Origin: Bacillota bacterium
GTDB taxonomy: Bacteria > Bacillota > Sulfobacillia > Sulfobacillales > Sulfobacillaceae
Length of the DNA: 41,403 nucleotides
Assembly (NCBI GenBank): GCA_021784595.1
Contig: JAJYHT010000023.1
Coordinates: 1 to 41,403, forward strand
Direction of reading: 5' to 3'
Positions 26,784 through 35,026 of the stretch are shown one piece after another. A program made the translations under genes and the position numbers. The notes beneath the pieces were generated by a model. The model worked only from the letters and a program-made list of their open reading frames with translations. It was not told where the DNA came from and ran no database searches. The first letter of the stretch is position 1. The number at the start of each line of letters is the position of its first letter.

Positions 26784-27263
26784 CTGGGCCAACGCGAATT
26801 AGAACGGCGCAGTACATTTGTCCTCATCACCACCGTCCCCGCCGACCACCTGTCGGCCGCTGCCTTGCTTGCCGAATATAAAGGACAAGTGCATGTGGAA
26901 CGCCACTTTCACTTCGTGAAAGACCCGCTCTTCGTGGACGCGCTTTTTGTGAAGAAGCCCGAACGCGTGGAAGCCTTGGGCTACGCGCTCCTGTTGGCAT
27001 GTCTGCTGTACAGTCTCTTAGAGCGCCGTTTGCGGCAGTCCGGGGTACCCTTGCCCTCACCCTCGCGTCGAGTGCTTCATCGGCCAACGGGCCACGAAGT
27101 GGTGCGCCATCTCCAAAGTCTGCAAGTGGTGCGGTCGGACGAAGGCCAGCGGACGATTGCGTTAGCGACCATTCTCCAACCGACCTTGGTGGCGATCTTA
27201 GAGGGGCTGCACATGTCCCCCGCGGTATTTACGGATCCTTCGAAGCGCGAACCGCCAGACTAA
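26784..27263 (+). pseudogene. IS1634-type transposase, C-terminal remnant
   Basis: About 160 codons in one frame read 'LERRSTFVLITTVPADHLSA', 'LLAEYKGQVHVERHFHFVKD' and 'PLFVDALFVKKPERVEALGY', then 'LLACLLYSLLERRLRQ'. This is the C-terminal third of an IS1634/DUF4277-type DDE transposase, with the conserved Y-K-(G)-Q...E-R..F-.F-.KDPLF block carrying the last catalytic Glu. The N-terminal two thirds are missing: an in-frame TGA at 26775-26777 closes the frame and the DNA before it belongs to the toxin-antitoxin upstream region. It is not functional. Confidence 0.85.
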
Positions 27264-27602
27264 AAAAAACGACGACATTACCAAATATTAGGTGCGGAAT
27301 ACGTGATGGTTAATTATCCTTCGGAAAAAGGCGTGACGACAAGGGAAAAGAGACATCGTGTGCCAGCCGGACAATTAAGTTAAAGGTATTTATTATTCGG
27401 TTTAGCTAACGTAATTTTCTGCAATGGTTAACGGATTAGGATCGAGAATGGCAACTCACCGCAGTCCGACGCGATAATCGACATTCTCGCTCTCCGTCTG
27501 ATCTAGCCGCTTAAAAGTGGTGATCTTTGGCAGGATTTTGGCCTTGCGTACCGAAGTTTCTTTAAGACCTGACAAGATGTCTCAAGCGAAGGAGTCCTCG
27601 CG
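27264..27602. other. Non-coding stretch before the globin gene
   Basis: This is relatively AT-rich and without a gene. It should contain the old IS1634 end and the promoter of the globin-coupled cyclase, but I could not pin down either. AAGGAG near 27590 serves the ATG at 27603. Confidence 0.4.
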
Positions 27603-28055
27603 ATGTTTGGACACTGGACCGAGACCGATAACGCGCAATGGACTGCTTGTGCCGTAGGCGTAGATGCTCTTTATACGGAATGGGTAGTTCAGGCATTGGA
27701 GGTTGCCCAACAGGAACCGGCCATCCTGACCACGCTCCCTCCCGGCACTGAGGTCTCCACCTGGTTGCGCGATCACCTCGAACAGCATCGTGGCGCCTTT
27801 TGCGGTTCTCCCCTCGATCCTGAAGTGCGGGAGGCGGCACGACGGGTGGGGTTTGCCCATATTACGGCCCATGTGCTACCCTCATGGTATATCAGCCTCT
27901 ACAACTTAATGTTTGCCGCTTACCATGCGTTGGAATCCGGTCCAACGCCTCCGCATCTCCCGCCGCTAGCCGTTCTTCGACGATGGTGGCTGGCCGACAT
28001 GGAGGTTGAAGCTGCTTGCTGTCAATCTATGATGATCTTAGATAATATGTTATAA
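27603..28055 (+). pseudogene. Globin-coupled sensor, N-terminal half (cut by IS607 insertion)
   Basis: The 150-residue frame is a sensor globin domain, the haem/O2-sensing head of globin-coupled diguanylate cyclases. Diagnostic is the F-helix region 'RRVGFAHITAHVLPSWYISLY': aligning the LPxxWY block to the family places the proximal His at H86. The stretch 'VREAARRVG' precedes it and an amphipathic helix 'VLRRWWLADMEVEAACCQSMM' follows. After about residue 144 the sequence becomes AT-rich ('ILDNML' stop), the presumed left end of the IS607-type element. The missing output domain is at about 30522-31068. An in-frame splice after CQSMM onto 'VTLDTYAVAV' gives a normal-looking linker. Confidence 0.8.
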
Positions 28056-28075
28056 TAAAACTAGGTGATTGTATT

Positions 28076-28727
28076 ATGGATGAGCAGTTTGTCAGCATCG
28101 GCAAGGCGGCCAAGATGCTCGGCATGAGCATCGACGGACTCCGGAAGTGGGAACGCGAAGGGCGCCTGATTCCGGTGTGTACCGTGACGAATCATCGGCG
28201 CTATCGGGTCGCGGACTTACGCGCCCTGATGCACGAGGATGTGCCTGATGTTGCGAGGGATACGCGTTGTCTCCTCGTATGCCCGAGTCTCGACCAAAAA
28301 ACAACAAGAGGCGGGGCACTGGGATCGTCAACTCGGGCGGTTAACGGCATTCGCTGCGGAGCAGCGATGGACTGTGGTGGCTGCTCTGGCCGATGTCGCG
28401 AGCGGCTTGAATGAAAAACGGCGGGGTCTCCATCGGTTGCTGGATCGTGCTCAGCAACACCAAGCGGGCATCGTGGCTGGGGAGTACCAGGATCGATTGG
28501 CACGTTTCGGGTTTACTTATCTGGAAAGTTACCTGCACGCCTTTGGCGTGCGTGTTGTCGTCATGGAGCACACGGTGAAAGACGATCAGCAGGAACTCAT
28601 GGAGGACTTGATTGCCATTACCACGTCGTTCTCGGCCCGCATTTATGGCAAACGCGGAGGGAAAAAGATGGGTGCGACCGTGCGTCAAGCGATGGCGACC
28701 TTAGCTCCGGAAGGAGTCCCGGAATGA
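28076..28727 (+). pseudogene. tnpA: IS607-type TnpA serine recombinase, split in two frames
   Basis: Frame 1 from ATG 28076 encodes the N-terminal MerR-like HTH 'FVSIGKAAKMLGMSIDGLRK' plus 'NHRRYRVADLRALM', and would run on to a stop at 28414. The catalytic domain lies in the +1 frame: 'SSYARVSTKKQQEAGHWDRQ' (catalytic Ser in RVS), 'GEYQDRLARFGFTYLESYL' and 'DLIAITTSFSARIYGKRGGK', ending at 28727. Normally these are one protein of about 200 residues. The second frame has its own ATGs at 28239 and 28248, so either one base was lost near 28250 or the two domains are made separately. All catalytic-domain motifs are intact. Its 3' end overlaps tnpB by 4 bases. Confidence 0.85.
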
Positions 28728-30244
28728 AAACCACGATTTTTGGCGTGTTGCTGGATGTCACACCCGAACAAGATACGATCCTGCGCCGTCTTATGCGCAA
28801 ATACGGCTGGATGCTCCGGTTTGCGTTCAATCGTTTACTCAAGAGTCTGCCCAACATGGGAGCCTTGGAGCGCCATCTAGCCAGTGACACGGAGTTGCCG
28901 CTGCGTTACGCCAAAGATGCCGTGCAGGAAGCGCAAGACCTCATCCGCGCCCGCCATCAAGCCATGCAAGACGGTCTGAAGCTGTGGACGCAACGCGTGA
29001 AAAAAACCCGCGAACGGTTGACTGCCCTCCGGGCATCCTCGCATCCGAATGCCCGCCGCATCGCGGGACAAGAACGGAAACTCGCGCATCAAGCAGCGTG
29101 CCTCGCGTTTTATCAACAGCATGTCGAGGCGGGCACCTTTCCTCCCGTGGTATTTGGCACCAAAAAACGGTGGGGGGATCGGTTCAAGACGCTCGACGAC
29201 CCCCTCGCCGAACAGAAACGTCAGCAAGCGTGGCGGGAAGTATGGGACGAGCGCCGCAATGGTCGGTTGTCCGCTCGGGGAGATCGCACGAAAAAAGGCA
29301 ATCCCCTCCTGCGCGTCAGCGAAGGGCCTAACCACTGGATGTTAGACATCTCCCTCGATGTCCTCAAACCAGGCAAACCCAACGCCAAAGCCCCGCGGTA
29401 TGCAAAACTGGCCATCCCCCTCTACATTGCCCGCAAGGTCTCCAAGAAAACCGGCCAAGTCAAGGGCCGTGATTATGAGGGGCTTCTGCGGCGGGTGCTC
29501 GCCTCCGGCGACCCCTATCAGGTGGAAATCCTGCGGCGACACGGACGCTATCAGGTGCGCATCACCGTCGAAGAAGTCCCTGCGCCCATACAGACCGATC
29601 CTCGTCATGGCTGGGTAGGCGTCGATACCAACAGCACTTTTTTAGCGCTCTGTCACGTCTTGCCGGACGGCAATGCCTGCGCCTTTGCGACGATGGGAGA
29701 TCCGCGTCTCTTTGATGTCCGATCAACCCAACGCGACGCGTTGGTCGGACGCCTCGCGGTCGAGACCGTGCAGTGGGCCAAGGATCGGGGGGGCGGCCTC
29801 GTCATCGAAGACTTGCAGTTCATCCATGATCGGGATGTGAGCGCCAAGTTTAACCGCGTGACGCACCAGTTTAATTACCGGGCTTTGCTGACGGCGGTCG
29901 AACGACAGGCTGCGCGGGAAGGCGTCGCCTTGCGGAAAGTCAAACCGGCATATACCTCGATTATCGGGCGGTTCAAATATCAACCGCAGTATGGCATTAG
30001 TGTCCATCATGCGGCAGCGTTGGTCATTGGCCGCCGGGGCGGCCTCAAAGTCTGGCGGGAGAACGTTCCCAAAGACCTACGGCAGTGGATGCAAGCGCAA
30101 GATCAGTGGAATGACGCGACCTATCGTAAAACTGACTGGAGCGCATGGAATCGACTCAACCGGGCTCTCACTGCCGCCCTGAAAAAACGACAGCAGTATT
30201 TGACTGCATGGCTAGGGTATCGCAAGAGATTATTGACGGAATGA
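28724..30244 (+). CDS. tnpB: TnpB family protein (RuvC-like, IS607-associated, long form)
   Basis: The 506-residue protein belongs to the large TnpB-related group. It starts 'MKTTIFGVLLDVTPEQDTIL' with the helical N-terminal region. RuvC-I is 'GWVGVDTNSTFLAL' (Asp of GVD, about residue 301) and RuvC-II is 'GGGLVIEDLQF' (Glu). The C-terminal region reads 'VKPAYTSIIGRFKYQPQYGI' then 'SVHHAAALVIGRRGG'. Canonical TnpBs have a four-cysteine zinc ribbon between PAYTS and RuvC-III, and an Asp in a DxNAA-like motif; here there are no cysteines and the position reads S-V-H-H-A-A-A. TnpBs are RNA-guided nucleases that help transposon maintenance; whether this form cuts DNA is open. The frame is intact and the start overlaps tnpA (ATGA). 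Confidence 0.88.
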   Translation: MKTTIFGVLLDVTPEQDTILRRLMRKYGWMLRFAFNRLLKSLPNMGALERHLASDTELPLRYAKDAVQEAQDLIRARHQAMQDGLKLWTQRVKKTRERLTALRASSHPNARRIAGQERKLAHQAACLAFYQQHVEAGTFPPVVFGTKKRWGDRFKTLDDPLAEQKRQQAWREVWDERRNGRLSARGDRTKKGNPLLRVSEGPNHWMLDISLDVLKPGKPNAKAPRYAKLAIPLYIARKVSKKTGQVKGRDYEGLLRRVLASGDPYQVEILRRHGRYQVRITVEEVPAPIQTDPRHGWVGVDTNSTFLALCHVLPDGNACAFATMGDPRLFDVRSTQRDALVGRLAVETVQWAKDRGGGLVIEDLQFIHDRDVSAKFNRVTHQFNYRALLTAVERQAAREGVALRKVKPAYTSIIGRFKYQPQYGISVHHAAALVIGRRGGLKVWRENVPKDLRQWMQAQDQWNDATYRKTDWSAWNRLNRALTAALKKRQQYLTAWLGYRKRLLTE

Positions 30245-30249
30245 CTATC

Positions 30250-30525
30250 GTCTGATTCTCCCCGTTGCCACCACGTGGCGAAAGGAGCAACGGGGCATCT
30301 TGATGAGGGCCCAGTAACACTGGGGCTCAGGGCACCACCGACGGGACACCAATGGGAGGTTCCTACCATCCTTCTCCTGCCGGGATCTTGAGCGGTGCGT
30401 GGGGGAACAACATCTCTACGCGATGGGGCGGAAGCCACCCCCGAGCCGGCGAATCCTGTGAGGACGGCGGGTCTCATCCGAGATCGGGAAAACCAAACGA
30501 GATTATCATAGGTTTTTCTAACCAG
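30250..30525 (+). ncRNA. Candidate omega RNA (guide scaffold) at the IS607 right end
   Basis: The bases after the tnpB stop are non-coding in character and strongly structured. CCCCGTTGC (30260-30268) pairs with GCAACGGGG (30287-30295), with an alternative inner hairpin GCCAC-CAC-GTGGC (30267-30279). GAGGGCCCAGT (30305-30315) pairs, with a bulge, with ACTGGGGCTC (30319-30328). More GC-rich inverted repeats follow to about 30490. TnpB guide RNAs come from exactly this position, with the guide read from flanking host DNA past the right end; here that would be the start of the GGDEF remnant (GTCACTCTCGACACC...). Expression is not shown. Confidence 0.6.
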
Positions 30526-31068
30526 GTCACTCTCGACACCTACGCCGTTGCGGTCACGACCCAAGTGACTGATTTAAGCAATCTGGCGCTCACTGATCCT
30601 TTGACCGGGTTATTCAATCGTCGAGGCTTCTGGCAACGTGTGACGTACGATATTGATCACGGAGTCCACCACGCGGCGTTCCTGTTATTAGACCTAGACC
30701 ACTTCAAAGCGGTCAACGATCTGCATGGGCATCCCGTCGGGGATCAAGTCCTCCAACAATTAGCGGCACCCGAGCAAGCCTCTGCGAGGCCCAGCGATGC
30801 CATGGCACGTCTCGGCGGGGATGAATTTGCCTGGTGGGTGGTCGGCATGATGGATGCGAGGGCACTTCATCGACGCCTGCAGGGGATCTCGGACGATCTT
30901 CGACACCATCAAGGGCTGACCTTTTCCGTCGGTGCGGCATGGTATCCTGAAAGCGGCTGCGATGTCGAACAGTTATATCAACGTGCGGATGAGGCGCTGT
31001 ATCAGGCGAAACGCGGAGGTCGCGAGGGCTTGACCATTGCGGGACAAAGCCAGATCTATCGGTTGTAG
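30522..31068 (+). pseudogene. Diguanylate cyclase (GGDEF) domain, C-terminal half of the split globin sensor
   Basis: The frame is 'VTLDTYAVAVTTQVTDLSNL' (signalling helix), then 'ALTDPLTGLFNRRGFWQRVT', 'FLLLDLDHFKAVNDLHGHPV' (metal/GTP site) and the active-site signature 'ARLGGDEFAW'. The inhibitory I-site RxxD is present as RPSD exactly five residues before GGDEF. The end reads 'YQRADEALYQAKRGGREGL'. An intact domain makes cyclic di-GMP. The frame stays open back to ATG 30352 through the IS607 right end, so a chimeric protein could be made, but the natural start is in the globin gene at 27603. The catalytic residues themselves are intact. Confidence 0.85.
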
Positions 31069-31241
31069 ACTCCTGAACCCCGACTCAGCCGCCCACGCCA
31101 CCCTAAAAAGTGCCGAAAGGCGTGAATGGGCAGGGGTTGGGGATCGGGGGAATGCGGGGTTTCGAAAAGCGCGAAAAGGTAACCCTGCAGAAACTGCCCT
31201 ACATGTTCACTTACAAAACGTAACCTGATTGCACACTCGTC

Positions 31242-31675
31242 CTATCGGCCTAATCTTTTACCCATTGAGCGGGAAATATGTCCACAGCCGAGGGAGTCGG
31301 AGTGATGCCAATTAGCATTAGCGCCAACACCTACCGGTCGGGCTGGCTTTTGCGTGGTGGCTAGGCGCCAAGCGACAATGGAATAGAGCGTGATCGCCCG
31401 TTCCAGCCGCTCACGGCTTTCTAATTGGAGGTCTTCGACCTGACGTCCTCCCGTTTTTAACGTGAAATGCAAGCGTTTAATGCGCCAGCGATAGCTTTCT
31501 TTCTCTTCAATGGGCCACGGCTTATGAGCAACACTCTTCCCTCGGGTTTCGGGATCGCGTGCCCAGGCGATTTGGCCCACCAGACCCAGCGGTACCCCTT
31601 CCGTGGTCAACGCTAAGGCATTACGCAATAAGAACCCTTGCTCGGTGCCGGACCCAATAGGTCCCAGGTCCGGTT
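31242..31675 (-). pseudogene. IS4-type transposase remnant with internal deletion
   Basis: On the minus strand the frame reads 'DLGPIGSGTEQGFLLRNALA', 'LTTEGVPLGLVGQIAWARDP', 'WPIEEKESYRW', then directly 'RIKRLHFTLKTGGRQVEDLQ' and 'LERAITLYSIVAWRL'. The first part is the N-terminal/central region and the second the C-terminal region of an IS4-type DDE transposase. The roughly 200 residues normally between ESYRW and the WRIE..H..LK block, which include catalytic residues, are missing without loss of frame. The 5' end is also gone. It is dead, but the deletion join is unusually clean. Confidence 0.8.
31287..31328. repeat. Direct repeat copy A (42 bp)
   Basis: This matches 32715-32756 at 38 of 42 positions (GCCGAGGGAGTCG... 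to ...GCGCCAAC). It lies within the 3' end of the IS4-type remnant, so both copies are probably tails of related insertion sequences rather than a separate repeat. Confidence 0.75.
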
Positions 31676-31749
31676 AGCGCACGAGATCCGGCTCCATCCG
31701 CCGCCGGATCCAATCCAGTACTGTACACACGCGGCCGGGACGACGCCCA

Positions 31750-32585
31750 ACGGCGAACGCGCTCAAAAAGCACTTTAATGGCATCAAGTATGAGTGGTCC
31801 CTTGGATGCGCATAGTCAGCCGTTTGCCGATTTAGGGGATGCGTGGCATCGCTTCTTTACGGGACAACACGATCGACCCATTCAAGAAAAAGGGCAAAAC
31901 CTTCGATAGCTTCTACGTGGCCATCGATAAGCTCAAGATTCGGAGCGATGCCGTTCGGATCCCCTAAATCGGGTGGGTCCGGCTCATTGAACCGCTTCGG
32001 TTCTCCGGGAACATTGTGGGCGCACGGGTGACGCGCCGGGCTGATTAGTGGTTTATCGCGCTTCACGTCGCGGTCTATCATCACTCCCGCATAGGGAACG
32101 GCCATGAAGGAGTGGATCTAGGCGTCAAAACCTCTACGGGGGAAAACATCAACAATCCTAAGGCTCTGCGGAAATCCTTGCGCCGCATTTAAATGGGGCA
32201 ACGGGCCATTACGCGGAAACTTGCAGCGGCAAAAGGACACCTGGGGCTAGGCCCCAAAGCGCCGATCCCCAAGGGTACCCGCCTGCCGATGAGCCACAAT
32301 CGCGCAAAGGCCACTTTGCGTGTGGGGAAGAGTCCTCTGCGGGTCGCGGATATTCGCAAGGGTTTCCTCCACAAAACGTCCACCCGTCTCTGTCGCGAAA
32401 ACCAAGCGCTGGGCGTCGAGACGTTATCGGTTGCGGGGATGATGAAGAATCGCCATCGCGCCCAAGCCATTGCCGACCAAGGCTTGGGGGCAATTCTTCA
32501 CGATGCTGCGATACAAGGCAGACCGTTGCGGCACGCAAATCATCGCCGCAGACCGCTGATGTTGTCAACGTTGCTCTCGGTTTGA
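31750..32585 (+). pseudogene. IS200/IS605-type TnpB, decayed
   Basis: A second, shorter TnpB can be read across several frames. Pieces are 'NALKKHFNGIKYEW', 'SQPFADLGDAWHRFFTG', 'FDSFYVAIDKLKIRSDAVRI', 'GWVRLIEPLRFSGNIVGARV', the RuvC-I 'GVDLGVKTSTGENINNPKAL', 'VADIRKGFLHKTSTRLCREN' and the RuvC-II 'LGVETLSVAGMMKNRHRAQA'. In-frame stops (for example after RIP, after RRAD and after LRRI) and frame changes break it, and the zinc-ribbon/RuvC-III end is missing. It is not related closely to the IS607 tnpB upstream. Confidence 0.85.
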
Positions 32586-32714
32586 GGACGCATCCTCGCA
32601 CCGGAATCCGGCGTCACCCTTTTCATTCGCGTTGCCACGCCAAACGCGAATCACAGTCCATAGGACTGAATCCAGTAGGGTATTTCGTCCGTAGAGTCCC
32701 TCGGTTCGATGACG

Positions 32715-32756
32715 GCCGAGGGAGTCGCAGTGATGCCCATGAGCATGAGCGCCAAC
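32715..32756. repeat. Direct repeat copy B (42 bp)
   Basis: This is the second copy of the repeat at 31287-31328, 38 of 42 identical. On the minus strand it translates in one frame similarly to copy A ('HHCDSLG' against 'HHSDSLG'), supporting a shared origin in an IS4-type transposase tail. Confidence 0.75.
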
Positions 32757-32985
32757 AGGGCGGCAGCCCGCTGGCCTCGCAAGAGGTCGGCCTACTCTAT
32801 CAAACCCTGGGATTTCTGGTTCGAATCCACTGTCTCTCCATTGGGATAGCCCGATGTCCCACCATAGACACCATAGAGTGCGGGACAAACGTATTGCAGG
32901 ATATCAGGTCGCGCTTATTCACATATTATCATTTATTCTGTCGCGGAATGTTGGGACGCAATGGACCATTGGTCGCAAAATCGAG

Positions 32986-33002
32986 GGGCCAATGGCCCTT
33001 TT
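32986..33002 (+). terminator. Possible intrinsic terminator
   Basis: A 5-bp stem GGGCC/GGCCC with loop AAT is followed by TTTT. The stem is short; it could end readthrough from the decayed region before ctaA. Confidence 0.4.
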
Positions 33003-33190
33003 GCTCTGTTTCAGATGCTGACTATCATAAAACTTAGGGATTCCAGTGTGCCACGCCGCTTCAGTTCTTGAACATTCCAGAGGTCTCGTGGAAGTATCGC
33101 CTATCACTTTGTCCCCCTTAGGTTTTACATGGCTCGATCACTGCACGACGAGGTTTTTTCTGTGGATGATACTCAGAAAGAAGGGATTCG

Positions 33191-34063
33191 ATGGTCAATG
33201 CGACAGAGACGTCGCGCATCCCCAGACTTTTGGGGACGTTAGGCGTTCTTAGCGTTCTCGGGGTATTTGCCGTTAATGCGATGGGGTTTGTGGATCACGA
33301 CACCCATTCGGGTCAGGGCTGTGGGGCACAGTGGCCATTATGCCAGGGCTCCGTGATTCCAACGTTCTCTCACGAAGCGGTCCTGATCGAGTGGACCCAC
33401 CGTGTCCTGTCTTTCGGGTTTTTTCTTGTTTTAACTGCATTTCTCATCGGGATGCGACGGCGTTACCGGGGCCAACCCGCAGTAATGCGCCCGTTGGCAG
33501 CGGTGGTTGCACTCTTGCTGTTCGAAACCGCTTTATGTACGCTGAGTGTGCTGTGGACGTCGCCGCCCGCTCTCTTGGGATTGCTGGCACTGGGCGGTCT
33601 TCTGGTGCAAGCATTGCTATGGCTCATGGTACGCGGGTTGCATGGCACACAGTCCAGTGCCCGAATGCCGCGCGGATGGGCCCGCGTAGCTCTGCTGGTG
33701 CTCTTGCTGTATCTCTACGCGGGAGCATATCTGTCTTACCAGAAACAACCCGTCGGGTGGGTCACGAGTAGTGTGCATGCCCTGGGGATTGTGATGGCCA
33801 TCACGGGAGTGGTGTGGGTGGGACTCGCCCGATCTCGGTCTGAACGCCGCACGGCGTGGGTTTTTGCGATTCCCGCTCTGCTCGGCACGACTCTCGTCCA
33901 TTTTAGTCGACTAACCGTTCTAGGGGATCTCGGTGTCGTGCTCTGGTTGTCCTGGTTAGTGACGACCGTTCTCGAGGGATGCCTGTCCCCTATCATGCTT
34001 AGCGCCCATAGTCCTGCGTCCGTCGATAACGGGTTCGCCTCGTCGAAAACGGCAAGAGTATAA
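33191..34063 (+). CDS. ctaA: Haem A synthase (CtaA/COX15 family)
   Basis: The 290-residue protein has about eight membrane segments. The first extracytoplasmic loop carries the Bacillus-type CtaA disulfide motif 'GQGCGAQWPLCQG' (Cys44 and Cys51). It is followed by 'LIEWTHRVLS', with the haem-ligand/catalytic E67 and H70. The second half has 'WVTSSVHALGIVMAITG' and 'TTLVHFSRLTVLGDLG', giving the second histidine pair. CtaA oxidises the haem O methyl group to make haem A for terminal oxidases; the oxidase operon at 37270 is the likely client. AAGGG precedes the ATG. Sequence identity to well-known members looks low, so a paralogue function is possible. Confidence 0.85.
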   Translation: MVNATETSRIPRLLGTLGVLSVLGVFAVNAMGFVDHDTHSGQGCGAQWPLCQGSVIPTFSHEAVLIEWTHRVLSFGFFLVLTAFLIGMRRRYRGQPAVMRPLAAVVALLLFETALCTLSVLWTSPPALLGLLALGGLLVQALLWLMVRGLHGTQSSARMPRGWARVALLVLLLYLYAGAYLSYQKQPVGWVTSSVHALGIVMAITGVVWVGLARSRSERRTAWVFAIPALLGTTLVHFSRLTVLGDLGVVLWLSWLVTTVLEGCLSPIMLSAHSPASVDNGFASSKTARV

Positions 34064-34132
34064 GAAAGGGGTATCAACAGCTCCTCTCCTCGAGTTTTTG
34101 GGTTTTACAGATCTGACATCATGAGACCCTGG

Positions 34133-34738
34133 TTAGGGCGCAGGGCGACGGTGGCGATATTTCCCCCCCAGGCTGGCCGCCACGACACCGATGATCACGA
34201 ATACCCCAAAGCCTACGAAAATGTCGGGCAATGACCATGCAAGGCGGAGAGTTTGCGGACGGGACGGCGTGATCATGCGCAACCATGGATGAAAGACCAT
34301 GGAAGCCCCGATTTTTGCGGTGTATGCGACAAAAAACACGGAAAGGCCTAGAAGGGCAGTGCTCGCTGCACGCATCCAGAAACGGGGGACAGGATGACGG
34401 AGACTGCTGCCATAGACGATCCATGCGCCCGTGCTGATCCCCAACGTCCACCATCCCTCGTGGGCCATGCGCTGGATCGGGATCTGGAACGCCGGCGGCC
34501 ATCGCACCAGAGATTCCGCCAGATATCCCGATAATACGGCTGCGCCGGTCGCGAGCACCGCCCCCGTTAACAGCCACCAGCTGATTCGGCGAAAGGTGGT
34601 GGCAGGCCGAAAATACCCAAGAATGTCAAAAAACAACGTCGTAAACAGCAGCACAATGGGGAAGTGGACAACGGCGGGATGTAAGTCCAAAAGGAGCATC
34701 GATTGGATTTCGAGGTGATACATACGGCCATGATGCAA
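34133..34738 (-). CDS. DUF2231 membrane protein
   Basis: The protein has up to 201 residues, with about five membrane segments. It has the DUF2231 N-terminal hallmark 'LDLHPAVVHFPIVLLFTTLF' (HPxxVHFP) followed by 'WWLLTGAVLATGAAVLSGYL'. Some relatives are linked to haem or redox membrane functions; no role is certain. The TTG at 34738 has GGAG 9 bases upstream; an ATG at 34723 is the alternative. It is convergent with ctaA (69-base gap). Confidence 0.8.
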   Translation of the reverse strand: MHHGRMYHLEIQSMLLLDLHPAVVHFPIVLLFTTLFFDILGYFRPATTFRRISWWLLTGAVLATGAAVLSGYLAESLVRWPPAFQIPIQRMAHEGWWTLGISTGAWIVYGSSLRHPVPRFWMRAASTALLGLSVFFVAYTAKIGASMVFHPWLRMITPSRPQTLRLAWSLPDIFVGFGVFVIIGVVAASLGGKYRHRRPAP

Positions 34739-35026
34739 GAGCAGTGACTCCTTCCTTTCGACGCGGATAAATCCAGTCCTGTCCTGTTATGGTATTTCCC
34801 GTTGGGTCGCTAACCATTCATGCCTGGCGCCGGACAAGGTCAGGGGACCACGCAAAAACATCGGGTCAAATCGACATCCTCCCATTGTGCGGAGTGCATA
34901 AAAGGGGCGCAATCGTAAAATCACCGTTCCGACAAAAAGAGCAGTGGCCCGACGCCGCGACGTTAATAGGAACGAGGAATGGCATGTTGGGCGAGGTGAA
35001 GGTTAGCATGAGCCTTGATGATCGGG
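34739..35026. other. Intergenic stretch, nothing recognised
   Basis: A plus-strand open frame (34789-35040) has no ribosome-binding site, no recognisable protein, and biased composition. I treat the stretch as non-coding. Confidence 0.4.

Larger units (their letters stand above)
28040..30525 (+). mobile_element. IS607-type element inserted in a globin-coupled cyclase gene
   Basis: The element contains tnpA (serine recombinase with MerR-like HTH, frame-split), tnpB (RNA-guided nuclease family) overlapping by ATGA, and a structured non-coding 3' part. The borders are estimated from the interrupted host gene: the left end just after the 'CQSMM' codons (about 28034-28040) and the right end just before GTCACTCTCGACACC (about 30522-30525, AACCAGG). 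No target-site duplication is apparent beyond a single shared G, as expected for the IS607 mechanism. Exact ends need comparison with an empty site. Confidence 0.75.
32586..33190. other. Region with an IS remnant tail and hairpins, no intact gene
   Basis: Around 32690-32830 the minus strand holds another IS4-like tail, recognisable by the 42-bp repeat. At 32964-32974 GACCA-T-TGGTC forms a small hairpin, and at 32986-33002 GGGCC-AAT-GGCCC followed by TTTT looks like a short intrinsic terminator on the plus strand. The rest up to ctaA should hold the ctaA promoter. I see no convincing gene. Confidence 0.5.

Noticed and set aside
32814-32842. tRNA T-arm-like stretch (CTGGTTCGAATCCA ... CTCCA)
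   Set aside because: It resembles the T arm and 3' end of a tRNA, but no anticodon arm or matching acceptor strand lies upstream, and it does not match the local tRNA-Arg or tRNA-Ser 3' ends, so neither a tRNA gene nor an attachment site is supported.
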